From the NCBI RefSeq assembly GCF_009727055.1, contig NW_024064153.1, positions 594,281 through 658,280 of the forward strand: a DNA stretch of 64,000 nucleotides, in the 5' to 3' direction. Source of the stretch: Benincasa hispida. Taxonomy: Eukaryota > Streptophyta > Magnoliopsida > Cucurbitales > Cucurbitaceae. The stretch's first letter is position 1, and each line of letters opens with the position of its first letter. Below, one piece after another: positions 1 to 13,000 of the stretch. Under the pieces are notes generated by a model. It was given only the letters and a program-made list of their open reading frames with translations. It did no database searches and was not told where the DNA came from. The position numbers and the translations under genes were made by a program.

Positions 1-1217
1 CTCACAATCTTTGCTCCAAACAAACGAAGCTCCCTTCCTGGTTAGTTGAGTCAACGACGTGGCCATGCTAGAGAAATTCTCTACAAACCTACGATAGTAC
101 CCAGCTAACCCCGGGAAACTGCACACCTCCCTGACCATCATAGGGCGGGGCCAATTGGTAATGACCTCAACTTTAGCTGGATCTACTGAAACCCCATCCT
201 CCGACACCACGTGCCCAAGAAAGGACACCTTTCGAAGCCATAACTTACACTTAAAATACTTTGCATACAGTTTGTTTTCCCGCAACGTTCTTAGGACCTT
301 CCGAAGATGTTCCTCGTGTTCCGCCTCTGTCTTGGAGTAGATCAATATGTCATCGATGAAAACGATTACAAAGATGTCCAGGAAGTCCCTGAACACCCGG
401 TTCATCAAATCCATGAATACTGTTGGAGCATTGGTCAGACCAAAAAACATTACAATGAACTCATAATGCCCGTATCTGGATTGGAATGCAGTCTTCTAAA
501 TATCACTGTCTCTGATCCTCAGCTGATGGTAACCTGACCGTAGGTTAATCTTGGAAAATACAGTAGCACCCTGTAGCTGGTCAAACAGGTCATCGATTCT
601 AGGAAACAGGTACTTGTTCTTGATGGTCACCTTATTTAACTTCCTGTAGTCTATGCAAAAATGTAACAACCCATCTTTTTTCTTCACAAACAACACTGGT
701 GCACTCCATAGAGAAACATTGGGTCATATGAACCTTTTATCAAGCAGTTCCGGTAATTGAACCTTCAATTCTTTCAATTCTGCCGGAGCCATTCTATACG
801 GAGCTTTGGATATAGGAATAGTGCCTGGCTCCAGTTCGATCATAAAATCAATCTCCCTTGGTGGAGGAAATCCTATAAGTTCTTCTGAAAATACATCGGT
901 ATAATCTCTCACAACTGGCTCAGAGGTTAGAACAGTCTCGGTTTCTCTTGTGCCAACTACGCTAGTCAAGATACTCCAGACACATTGGTTAATCAACCTC
1001 TTAGCCTTTACCAAATCACTTTGGGTAAAACTACCATCCCAGCCCCTTTGAACTTAAACCTGGCTTCCCTAGGGGGGTTAAAATTCATTTTTTCCTCCCG
1101 AGAATAGTCTATACTAGCATGGTTGGCAACCAACCAATCCATACTCAGAATTACATCAAAGTCACGCATGTCTAATACTATCAGAGTTACATAAAGGGTA
1201 CGGTTCGCTATTTCCAT
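1..1217 (-). pseudogene. Ty3/gypsy pol fragment (protease end and reverse transcriptase), broken
   Basis: Minus-strand remains of a gypsy polyprotein running off the left edge. From high to low coordinates: the end of the aspartic protease (VILSMDWL near 1140), the linker into RT (APYRMAP near 780), the RT fingers (FCIDYRKLN near 640), then an open frame over 1-492 with the catalytic motif FIDDILIYS near 340 and the connection motif [10 protein letters not shown] near 220. The RT order and motifs are those of Ty3/gypsy elements. Two in-frame stops interrupt it: TGA at about 721-723, where family members usually have arginine, and TAG at about 493-495 after DSDI. The frame also shifts near 1010. 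RNase H and integrase would lie left of the window. It is a dead copy. Confidence 0.9.
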
Positions 1218-1256
1218 CTGACACGCTTTTATCTTTTCACTTGCTATTATAATCTC

Positions 1257-2750
1257 TCATGACGGTGTAGACACTGATAAAACATAACCCAAGGGTTCCA
1301 AAACTAACATAACATGTTTTACGAACAACGAAGAAATGAAAGAGCGAGACAAGCCAGAGTCAAACAATGCCAAGGCATAGTGTCCCAAGATTGGGAGCGT
1401 ACCTATCACCATTGTTCCCGAGTGCTCAACTTCTCGACGACTGGTGGCATAGACCCGACCCTGCTGTTGCTGTTGGTTTGAACTACCTTGATGCGAACTC
1501 CCCGCACTTCCAAAACCACTACTAGAGCATTGGTCCGCCATATGCCCTATCTGCTTACATCTAATACAAGTCCCTGTGCCAATCAGACAGCGTCCCAATG
1601 ACGCTTCCCGCATGACTTGCACANCCGCATGACTTGCACACCGATCTTTCCCTCCAAACTCCTCCTGAAGTAGTAGCCTACTGTTGGACGTGCCCTACCG
1701 ACCTATTTGTACTTTGAACCTTCTGTAAAGGTCCCGGAGCTTTCTGCTCAGCTTTCCTCTTCTAGCCGGGGCCGGTTCCTCCGTCAAAGACTTCAAGAAC
1801 TCTATCCCTGAAGGACAACCCACTCGTGCTGCCGCTCGGAAAGCTGTGGCATAGGTGGGAGGTTCCAGAGCTTGCACAATACCTCGTACCCCGTCCTGGA
1901 GTCCTTGCACAAACCTTTAAGCCCTCTTTGCTTCAGTAGACACCAGATCAAGGGCGAAGCAAGACAACTTGTCGAACTCCTCTTCATACTCCTCTACTGT
2001 CATGGTTCTCTGCTTCAGATTCATGAACTCCGCCTGCTTGTTATACCTCACGTGAGTAGAGAAGTACTTCTCGTAAAACCGCTCCTTGAACTGATCCCAC
2101 GTGGCTTGGCCTCCACTGGCTTCTATCATTCTCCCAACCAAACGCCACTAGCATTTGGCATTATCAATGAAAGTGGCACATTACAGCTTCTACTCCTCTA
2201 GACATCTCATGTACTGAAAAATCCCCTCAACAGTGGACAACTATAATTCTGCATTTGTGGGGTCTTTCATGGACCCGTTAAACATCGGGGGATCATACTT
2301 CTTGAAATATCGTAGGTATCCAACTTCTAAAGAAGGGCCTGCCATGGTCCAATTCATGGCCTTATTTTGATTCTGAACTGGTGGTAACGGGGCTGACGAG
2401 GATGGCGCCTATTGTGACTGTGCGTGCTGAGCTATTTGCTCGGCCACCATGCCCCTTAGCTGTCCTACCACGGCCTGTCTGACGACGTTTCTAATAGCTG
2501 CAGTCATAACCATATATTCTACTAGAATTTTTTAGGATGACAGTCTTGGCGGGGGCACAGTCAAAGCTCGAGACCCGCTTCTTGGTCTAAACTTCTGCCA
2601 AGTTGACCCAGAAGGATCACGAGGTGGCGGGTCCCACACTTCTTGGCTCTGCACCTCGGGTTCTTGCAGGTTAGGGTTCTGCTTCCTAACTACTTTCTTA
2701 CCTCGACTGTCCCTTCCTCTAGTTCGTGGCGCCATACTTGGTGACCACAC
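1257..2750 (-). pseudogene. Ty3/gypsy gag with zinc knuckle and start of protease, broken
   Basis: Gag of the same minus-strand element. It starts at an ATG near 2735 (MAPRTRGR...), with a low-complexity basic N-terminus. The gag core is at 1917-2141 (FYEKYFSTHVRYNK, VEEYEEEFDKLS), as in the Retrotrans_gag family. A CX2CX4HX4C zinc knuckle (CIRCKQIGHMADQC) lies near 1530-1570. The protease begins at ALFDSGLSRSF near 1340-1375. The frame is split into several pieces by stops and shifts (for example between 1910 and 1917, and 2141 to 2532). One break, at 1608-1640, is artificial: a single N between two identical 16-bp copies. Gag would package the element RNA in the cytoplasm. Confidence 0.88.
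1608..1640. other. Assembly gap join: 16-bp duplication around one N
   Basis: The 16 bases at 1608-1623 are repeated exactly at 1625-1640 with a single N at 1624 between them. This is the signature of two contig ends that overlap but were joined without merging. The true sequence probably has one copy. Confidence 0.85.
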
Positions 2751-2933
2751 GCGATGCTTTAATACACGCTAGCATGGTAAACCATTAAATGACTGCACAA
2801 CACGTAAGATTTCATATATATTTCCCTAAAAGACTTTAAACAACATACCTGGCGATGACAAAAGATTCATTTGTGGCCATAAGGAACACATTGGACTCAC
2901 GATGTAAGTCAGTCTACAGAACCTAAAACTTAG

Positions 2934-2945
2934 GCTCTAATACCA
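2934..2945 (-). other. Primer binding site of the gypsy element
   Basis: Read on the minus strand this is TGGTATTAGAGC, one base from the TGGTATCAGAGC complementary to the 3' end of initiator tRNA-Met that most plant LTR elements use. It lies two bases inside the LTR end at 2948, the expected position for minus-strand DNA priming. Confidence 0.85.
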
Positions 2946-2947
2946 AC

Positions 2948-4696
2948 TGTAACGACCCTACTTTCCTACTTATTTCTAGGACGCTACTTCATGCATGCAT
3001 AGGCTTAACCGTACAATTCCTTTATTTTTTCTAAAAAAAACAAATGAAGTGGCCAAAATTTTATTTAATAATGCTCAAATGAGCAAAGCTAAGAAAACAT
3101 AAATAAATAATAATAAATAAACTAAAACAAAAATAAAATAAAATAAAAATTTACTGTTCGGGGTACCTAACCCAACTTTAAAATGAAAAATAATTAAATA
3201 GTCAAATAATAAAATTAATGAATATTTCATGAGAGCTTAAATCGCCTAACTTCTAAACCAGACTCCAAAACATGACACTAAATGCAGAAGCAGTAAGTTG
3301 TCCTAATGGCCAGGTCACAAATCTCTCTTGTCATGCGCCGGTCTATTGTTACCCTTACCTGAAAAATAGGAAAAGAAAAGAGTGAGTATAAAAGTATACT
3401 CAGTAAGTGGCCCACTACTGGCCCATCAGAATCTGTTAGTCTTTCCATTGGACCAAAGTGCACAAGGGCATCATAAGCGTAGACATAGGCATAAGGGGCA
3501 AAACCCGAATGCACTCTTTCATAAGTAGTGACACCAAAGGTCACAGGCATAAACATAAGTGGGTCCCAAAAAGGACACCTACATAAGCCATAAGGTGTGG
3601 GCCCAAAGGCTCACAACATGCGATGTGCATAGCCCAGTGACAATACTGACAGTCACTAAAATCTCAAATGGATATAAGCATGCAATCAATGCCATGAATC
3701 CTGGCACTAACAGTCATTAAAATCATTAAAATCTCAGACAGACATAAGCATGCAATCAAGGCCATGAATCAGCATCAAACTTTATCACAGTTACCCATAC
3801 ATTAAACTTTATCACAGTTGCCTATACATCAAACTTCAGCACAGTTCCCATACATCAAACTTTAGCACATTTTACTCATACATACAGTGACATGAGAATT
3901 TTCCTTCTGACCAGCAGGTTTATCAAGATCTTAGGGTAATACCAGCAGTAAACCACTTACCTCGGGATAACGAACTATCCCAAAAAAAACCCTTACTCCG
4001 CTTGGAAAATTCCTTCACCGCTACACGTTCCTAAAACCAACCACAAATTCCATGGGTGAAGATTAGCTTAGGTCCAAGACTTACAAATGACAATGGGCTG
4101 CCAAAAGGGAACCGAAACTTACCCTAACAGACAGATCGGACGGAACCACCGCGATCCGACGGTAACTAGAGCCGGCCGCGCCAAGACTGACGGATGGCGC
4201 TTGGGTTTAGACCGGTGGCTGGTAGACGGAGAGGACGGTGCGACAGGGAGAAAAAGAAGAGACTTCGACTGTTCGATCGTCGTTTCGGGTCGACGGACCA
4301 GTGAGAGCACAACAAGATCGCGACTCTGGGTCAACAGCGAAGACGAGCACGGCTCCTCGCACGGTTGGAAGCAGGAGGCCGACCGGAAAAGAAGAGAAAA
4401 AAGAAAACCCTGAAGGGCGGCGGTGACTGACAACGACGAGGCACGCTGGGCTGAGATTTGAGGAGGCAGTGGCGGAAAAGTACTGTGAAGGGGATCTTCG
4501 TGAGGGCTGGAAAGAGGAAGAAGAAAAGGAAAAAAGGAAAAAAGGATTTTTTTTTTTCTTTCTTGCACGCAAATCGAGGTTCCCTAAACCCTCAATTATA
4601 ACCATAATTCCCCTTCTCTTTTCCTTAATTTAATTATTAACCCTTCTTTTTTATTATTTATAATCATATATATGTATAAATCTTTGGGGCGTCACA
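2948..4696 (-). mobile_element. 5' LTR of the gypsy element
   Basis: A 1749-bp LTR in minus orientation. Its plus-strand ends are TGTAACGACCC and GGGCGTCACA, a near-perfect TG...CA inverted pair, and the primer site abuts the inner end. It contains the low-complexity purine/pyrimidine stretch at 4200-4560 that gives long but meaningless open frames, and degenerate short repeats at 3560-3880 (CATAAGC... and CATCAAACTTTA-type units). The partner LTR lies beyond the left edge, so the target duplication (5 bp after 4696 is GTAGA) cannot be checked. Confidence 0.85.
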
Positions 4697-6521
4697 GTAG
4701 ATGGTATTTATAGGACTTAATATGAGACAAATTTTTAGAGTTGAGGGTAGAAGATATTTGATAGCTACTTTGAATATAAGGTATTTATTTATTTCGTGTA
4801 TAAATTTTGAGTTATTAGTTATAATTAAATATTTTTTATGATTAATGTAAATTTTTTTGGGTGAAAATCAAAGTCTATTTTTTTTTTTTTTTTTTTTACT
4901 TTCAACATTATTCTAGTTATTATATATATATATATATAATATATATATATATATATTCAGAATCTACATCTATTTGAAAGTTTTTATTGTGTTTGATATT
5001 ATTTTAGATAATATTTTTGTTTTAGAATTAAGGTTAGATTTTGGTTGATTAAGTTTGTTAGATCTTGTTTTAAATTATTAGTTTTCTTTTTCAAAATGCA
5101 ACATAATTATATGAATTAGATGTAAGGGTATTTATGTTCATTATTAAAATTTATATAGTATCAAATTAGTCATTTGACCATTTTCACAAAGAAAAATACG
5201 TTTGACTATTTTAAAAAAACGTCATTTTATTTTGGTCATTTGTTCAATCGTCTATTTTCTTAACACTATAAACTAAACGCCATGAGAATCACATGAAAAG
5301 TAGAAACTATATAGTATATTTCGTTATTTTCCCTTTTTTCACTTTTTTCTTTAAAAAAATATGATTAAATGACAATGCAGCACATAAGGCTGCAAAATGA
5401 CTTTGTTTCGGTATGAAACATTTATAAAATTGATCTACTTCGAAAGTAATATTTTACAAATGTTCTAAATTTTAATTATATTTAATAACTAGATTTTTGG
5501 ATTTTTTTAAAATAATTTTAACCTTGTAATACCACTCTCTTTCCTATTAAATGTTCGTATTATGTTGTAATTAAAATATTAAAATAATTCAAAACGTTTT
5601 TAGTAAAAATCATTGGGTGATTTTTTTTTTAAATAATTAATTTCATTATATGTTATCGTCGATCATATATCTTCATTGAATAATATTTTATTTGATTCAT
5701 TAACGAATATGGTATATATCCCTTAATTTTAGGAAAATGTTTGTATTATTTTATATTACATTCTTGTTCATATTAAAATTTTAGATTCTTTTATAATTAA
5801 AATATTTAAAAAATAAATCAAATTTAGTATTTATTAAACTTGGTTTATATTACATTAATGCAAGATTTGTCCTAATATTATTTTCTTGATTTTGGGAGTT
5901 TTTTTTGGATATTATTTCCAATTAGTTACATATTTCTAAAAAATAAAAATTCTCTTTTTACATATTTAATATAGAATTATTGTTACAAATATTCATGTTC
6001 ATCTATGTTTCATTCCTTATATAATCTATGAGTTTTATTTCAAATATATACGAAGTTTATTCCAAATATATTTAGAATTTGTACAAATTTAAAGCAGTTA
6101 TATAATATATACTGCATATTTTAATTTTAGTATTGTTTATATTAAAATATATATTTCACATATTTTGCCATGTAAACACACATATTTAAAATTGAGATGC
6201 ATATTTAGTCATTTTGTAAATATATACTTATTTTTTTTATTTTATTATTTTTTTTTTACAAATTTAAGATTTTTACTTAAAATTTAGAATCTTCAACTTT
6301 TTAGGAGTATATTTAATATATAATTATGGCTACAAGTTTTCATTTTCATTTGTGTTTCATTTTTTTTTACGTATATATACAAGGTATATTTAAAATATAT
6401 ACCTTTTAAAATATATTTAATTTTAAAATACATGTACAAGGTATATTTAAAATATATTTTATTTTCTTTTAATTTTATGCTTAAATTGTTCTGTAGATAA
6501 GTTTATTAATGGTTTCCAATT

Positions 6522-6563
<42 letters not shown>

Positions 6564-9500
6564 AATAATTTTATAAGCTTGTTTATTGTTTCCATTAAAT
6601 TGTCATGATTTCTATTGTTTACTACTCCGTTTGAAGAAACACTCAGTTTTCATGTTAATGATTGTTCAACCCAATTTAAATATAAATTCTAGTTTTAGAT
6701 ACTTGTTTCCCTTGTTTTTATAATTATGGATGCAACTTTGTACATTTATATGTTAATACTTTTATAGACGCTTTTTTACCTTGAGCAACACGTTTTGTGC
6801 GCAATTGAAAGTGTTTTTTCTTGTAGTGAACAAGTATTAATATACACTTTACATTTTAATTTTAGTCTTATTTCTATTGAAATACATATTCCACATAATT
6901 TGTCATATACATACTTATTTTGGAAATATATACTTCATATTATATAATAGTAAGGCTAACACGATAAATTAGGACATAAACTATTATTCGAAAAAACTCT
7001 TATATATATTTGAAACTGGAAAAAAAAATGTAGAGAAGATGGGAAAGGTGTTGTAGGTAATGGGTGAGGGAGAGAAAAAAATAGGATAATTAATGAGGAG
7101 TGAGAAAAATAAATAATTAGGAAAAAAAAAAACTAATTTAATGCACATGATTTCTATATTTGTGTATTATTGATTTTTTTAAATGATTAAAAACTAATAG
7201 AGTTGTTATGAATTTTCGAGCTGATGTTTTCAAATAAAAAGGGTTTTCTACACTAATAGATTAATAGCCTAAGCCAAATTATATAAATGTCTCAAGTCCA
7301 CCATTTTTTTCATAAATGACCTAATGAGTTACAATATTACATAAAAATCAAGCCCAAAAGTCCACAATATCTCATTAATTTCTAACATTTTTACTAAAAA
7401 AAAAAAAAAATCAACAGACACAAAATGAAAAAAATATGGAAATCATGTGCCTTAAAGTAGTTTTTTTTTTTTCCAAAATTTTCAAAACTCATTGCAAAAG
7501 GATGAGATTTTACTTTTTCTCTAATTTGTCTTACATTTTTTTTTTTACAAATTTTGAATTTTGGCTTAAAATTCATAATCTCCAAGTATGGTGGACACTT
7601 TAGTTTTTTTTTTTCTATATACAAGATTTATTTCAAATATATACAATTAGAATTTTGTCCTCATTTCTATTAAGATATATATCTCACTTACTTTGTCACA
7701 TCTATATTTAGCCAGTTTGCAAATATATGTCCTATATTATATCATAATAATGTTAGGACAAATTGAAAAATCTATTCTTAAAGTATGGTAATTATTGCAA
7801 TTTTCACTCGTAGTTAGACGTTGTGTGTGAAGAAGTTTCATAACAAGTGAATAATTTTAGGAACATAACCACCCTAACATATTCCTAAGATTTAGGAATA
7901 TATAACATATTTCTTAACAAATAAAATAAGTAACAATTAAATAAAAAACACTCATTAATGATGATATATTCCGTAGCTAATGATTAACCATAATAAAAAA
8001 AACACTATCTAAATAATTAGTATTAAATTTATTTTGACTTCCTTTGATGTTTAATTATAAAATACTACGAAAATTAAATAAGAGAGAATGTACTACAAGG
8101 TTAAATCTGTCCTAAAAATCTACAACAATCTAATTATGAAATATTGTTCAAGTTAGGCTATTTATAAAATATTGCGCGTGAAGTAGATTGATTTTTAAAT
8201 TTTTTTTAGGAAAAATAATTTGTTAGTGAAATTTTGTATTTGAAATTCTGGGTGACTGAAAGAGGAGAGAGAGTGTGAGAGAGAAAAAAAAAAGTTACCT
8301 AATATAAATACAATATATATAAAAAAAAAATATTCTAAAGTCGGTTAATTTTGCCAACTCATTGATACCACACCACTTTTCCTTTGGTTGACTTACGATC
8401 AATTTAAAACAAGAATCATTTAGAATTATTTGTTAAAGTTCAAAGGGACGTTTGGATTGAGAAATTGGGATGAAAATAAAGGTGTGAATGGATAAGGAAT
8501 ACACATCACTTTGTTTGATACAAGTATTGAAGCTTTAGGCATGAGAATAAGCTATTATCATGCATTCCTTATACCCATGGATGATACCCATCCCAAAGGA
8601 TGAGCTTTCTTGATACTCGCCATCTCTCCCATTTTAATCCATGAATTTATTCTTTTATTTATATTATTAAAATTAATCAATATATGAATATTTAATTTGT
8701 AATTTAGAAAATTATATTAAATTTTAAATTAGAATAATTGAATTTAACTACTCCATATTTATAAATAAATAAATAAATTATATAATAAACCATAAAGAAC
8801 AAATGCATTAATAATGTTATTCATTGATAAATTATATACGTAGTTAATTAGTTGTCATTATGATCAATATTTTATGAGATTTTTTTTTATAATTATAATT
8901 AGTTTATTATTGATTAATTATAATTTATTATTTTTATTCACAAATATTTATTTTTTTAAACCGATTTTGATTGTTTTATTAATTAATACATCATATTTAT
9001 ATAAATTCATCAAATTGATACGTCAAATCATGTAATCATGTAACTTTAATTCTAAATTACTCATTATACAAATATTTGTATTTAATAATTTAATTGATAT
9101 TATTATTTGATAGTTAAATAATTAATTTTGTTCAAAACCTTGAATTGAATTTATTGTTTATAAATTAATCTATCGAAATTTTACAGAGGTTTTCATGATT
9201 AATTTTATAAATAAAATACAAAGCTAATTTGTTACTATAAAATATTGATAACATTTTCATGTACAACCAATCATCCTTGATCCCTAGGCATCTTTAAAAT
9301 CGTAAACCAAATGGTCCCCAATAAATCAAGTGTCACTTTTAAAGCTTTAAGGACCAAATAGATATCAAGCTCGAAGCTCAGGTACCAAAAGTGTAGTTTG
9401 TCCTAATTTCAAACCGCAGACACCAAAAATGTAGTTTGCCCTATATTATATATATTATAGACATAATATTAAATTTCTATGGACATGTCAATATTTTCAT

Positions 9501-9800
9501 CCATATTTTTATATTTTCATGGGTTTGATAGCGACATGAGAAGTAAATCGATATTTTCATTATATCGTAAAAAAAACATAAAATATAAAAAATATAAGCA
9601 ACAATATGTCATTAATGTAAATGTATATAAATAATAGACATGCTAACTTATTTAAAAATAAAAATAATCTTTTTACTAATTTAAATTTACTTTTTTTTTT
9701 TTATTTTATAATTTTTTTTTAAAAACATCTATTGAAATCGATATTTTTCATAAAATAAAAGTTTCGTAAAATGAATGGCTATATATATCCGTGGAAATCG
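4697..9800. other. AT-rich intergenic DNA, no gene seen
   Basis: Five kilobases of very AT-rich sequence without a coding frame showing recognisable similarity. It contains T runs (4879-4898 and 6524-6560), a TA dinucleotide tract at 4921-4957 and many short poly-A/T runs. Two stretches are less AT-rich and look like old repeat pieces: 8449-8650 (GGACGTTTGGATTGAG..., MITE-like in style) and 9290-9440 (two similar copies of a phrase around CAAAARTGTAGTTTG). I could not assign either to a family. Confidence 0.6.
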
Positions 9801-10060
9801 ACATGTATAAGAGGGATGGAAATTAGAACGTAAGTTCCCTACTTTGGGCCGACCCGGATTTCATAGCCCGAGCACTGAGCCTCAAAAGGGCTTCGTTCTT
9901 AATCGTGGAGCCTTATTCTTGATCGTCCTCCGATTCTCGTTCTGATTTTTCCAATTTTACGCTCTTTTTTCCTTTCTTTTCTTCCTCTGTTCTTCCCTGC
10001 AAGATATTCTCCCACACACAATTCTTTTAGTTTCAACTTCTGAATTCATCTTCTACCAAA
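9800..10060 (+). promoter_or_regulatory. Promoter and 5' UTR of the SPF30-like gene
   Basis: The base composition changes here from AT-rich to mixed. GGGCC and AGCCC motifs (9847-9867), like the TCP-type site II elements of plant housekeeping promoters, are followed by a long CT-rich stretch (9960-10050) typical of plant 5' UTRs. No clear TATA box. The ATG at 10061 has an AAAATGC context. The transcription start is not determinable by eye. Confidence 0.5.
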
Positions 10061-13000
10061 ATGCAAGGAGGAGAAGATGTAAGCATTGAAGAGTTGGCTA
10101 ATAATCTCTCTACCTACAAAGACCAGCTTCAGCAGGTGCTTCTCTTCTCCATTTTTTTAAATGATTTTGTTTCAGTTACTGGGGTTTTCTTTCTTCAAAT
10201 TTATTCGAACCAAAATTGGATATTTATGATCTTTTAAACCTTTGCTGCTGTCATTCTTGAGTTCTTCCTAGTAGTTTGTATCTGAATTAGGGGTTTGCTC
10301 ACCACCTTGGACTGTTGCAGTGCCAATTTGCAGCAAATCCGGAGGAAATGAAACCTGTATCGGATAATTGCATTAAACCTAGAAATTTAGAACTTAATCC
10401 ACATAAATTAGTATCAAGATTCTTTCTAGGACTTACTAGTTTAATAAGGTTTTTATCTGTTGTCCTTGTTCTTTATTTATAACTTTTTTTTTTTTTGGAT
10501 ACTGAAATTCCTGAGCAGGGTTTAAGCATCTGAATGATTATTACGTTTTTATGGCGAATTCTTAATTATCAGTCGATCATAACAACATGAATTCTTGGCT
10601 TCCTCACTTTGTTTGGTTTTGTATGTATGTTCTTGTGTAAAATAACTTCTTTTTATACTGATCCAGGTCAGACAGCTGTTAGATGATGATCCTGGCAACT
10701 CTGAATACATAGATATGGAAAAGGAGCTTGAAGAGGTAGTTTGATTTTTTCTCTCCTAGTATGTCCATCCTTCCTTGTTAACTCGTCACATGTGTATGGT
10801 TTAGTACTCTTCATATTCCTGCTGAATGTATTTTTAGGTTCACCTTCTGCTGTAGCACTAAGGATCAGAGAACGCTCAGAACTATTATTTTTATTATATG
10901 GGTTTCCAGTCAAGTTTGCTTTCTTTCTTTTGTCTGTCTTCCTTTTTCCATTTAAAGGAAACATGTTGTTGAAATAAGAAAGAGTTATGGCCCCTGTGGA
11001 GATTTCCATTTTCATTTTTGGGAGGAAAAGGTGAGGGGGTTGTATCTTTCATTTATGTGCTCCAGAGCTTTACTCTCTGGTCATAAGTGATCATTATTGG
11101 ATATGTGTGAAAAATTTGAAACTTCATCAAGATGCACATCACTTTTACCTTGGTTCCCTTGCAGGTGTGCTAACATTCGTGATGGCCAGTCTGCTCTTCC
11201 CCTGACCTCCTTTCAGATGCTGATCCTGAGATTTAAGTTCTTGTGTTTTATTCTTCTTTTTTTTTTTGGGGGATAATTACCTGCTCTTTGTGAAATTTAC
11301 AGTTGAAAATATATTTTAACAGAAACATTGGACTTGGGCTAAAGTTGCAGTAATGCAGGTTATCGCTTTGACGGAAGAACTTCTTTCAACAGCGAAGCAA
11401 AATGAGATTCCTGGATCAAATGTAGAAACAGGTGATGACAGTGCATCAATTAGTTTCCACCAGCCTAAAGAAAATGAGATGGTAAGTTCACATTTGTCCT
11501 CATTTTGTACATTGCATTTCTCTGCTGGAATCAACATAATGTTATAGATGGTTATAGCCTTAGATTTAACGCACACTGCTTGGATCTTTGTGTGGTTTGT
11601 TGTGTGTGTTGGAACTGTTTTTGTGTATGTGCTCACATGCGCAACTGCAAACACATTTGTGTCTGTGCTTTGAAGGCTTAATATTTTGCCTTATTTGGAA
11701 GCATCCCTCGTAAACATTAACTGGCACGTGGTTTATCCTGATGTGCTAACTTAATAATACTCTGCTGTGCATATATTTGGGCTGGTATTCAATTATTTGC
11801 CCCTCTGTGGGCTTCCGCTTCAAAAGGGATTTATATTTATGATTTCAATAGTCGTTAACAATTAGAGGTTCAATTCTCCATCCTCCCTAACGTGAGAAGC
11901 ATTATTTCTTTTGGTTGGCAGGGGTGTGTGCTATCATGTGGAATCTTTGGGGGAAAGGAACATAGTGTTTAGAGGGTCGTCTAGGGACCCTAATGATGTT
12001 TGGGTCATTATAAAGTTTCATATTAGATGACATGATGTTCTATCTCAAAACTAATTGGCAATGAGAGGAGTAGCCCATGTATCTTGTAAAGATTGTGAAT
12101 TCTCTCCATTTTTTCAATGTGGGATTCTCAATACACCCTTTCAAGATGGTGACTCTTTAGGTTCACCATTCTTAGATCAACTGAATGCATTTGGGCTTTA
12201 GGAGTTTCGGTACCATGTTAAATCACCGGTTAACCCAAATGTTTAATCTGATGGGCGAAGGTAAATTTAATATTATAGCAACACTCATTTAATATTATAG
12301 CAACACTCTAACATCTAAGGCCAATACCTAGTTGTGGACTGTGTTGTAAAAAACCCTCTCAGGCGCATGCCGAGGATCAAAACGCAGGTCTGGCGCCTTG
12401 CCTTGAAAAGACAAGGCTCACAAATACACTATGCTCCAAGGCTCAAAGCCTTGGGCCTTAGGTCTTTTTTCATTATTCTTAAAAAATAGTAATAATTAGG
12501 TGTTTTCCTTCTTTAACTAAAAAAAAAATCAAATTTACTAAGCTAAATGCAAAATTTTTTATGTTTAGTTTAGATTTTTATATATTTATTTATTTATTTT
12601 TCATATTTCCACTTCAACTATGCCTCCACTTCTTTATATAGTACTTTTATGTATAGTGCGCCTCACCAAAAAGGAAAACATACCCATGCCTTTTGTTGTG
12701 CTTTGCGGTTAAGCCCCCAATGACTATTGTGCTTTGTGACTTGAGCTTTAAAAAACAATGGTTATAGATTTTTGATCAATAATTCTCCAGGCCAAGTGGC
12801 CTAGCATTTGTATAAAGTTTAATTAGTCTTTTTGATGACTTATTGAAACAACCATCCATAACTTGGAGTGCCTTCTAAGTATTTTGAAATCCTATTATAG
12901 CCCCAGGATGATGTCCATTTAGACCATCCATGTATTGACCAAACAATGCTAACATAAAATGCAATATCTAGTCTAGAATGTGATATGTGGATTAACTTTC

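Noticed and set aside
484..730. Stop-codon readthrough or recoding in gypsy RT (TAG near 494, TGA near 722)
   Set aside because: Both replace normally conserved residues in an element with many other breaks; point mutation in a dead copy is enough.
4119..4605. Overlapping long open frames on both strands (about 130-150 codons)
   Set aside because: They lie in the purine/pyrimidine-biased part of a gypsy LTR, give low-complexity Ser/Pro/Phe or Arg-rich products, and match no family I know.
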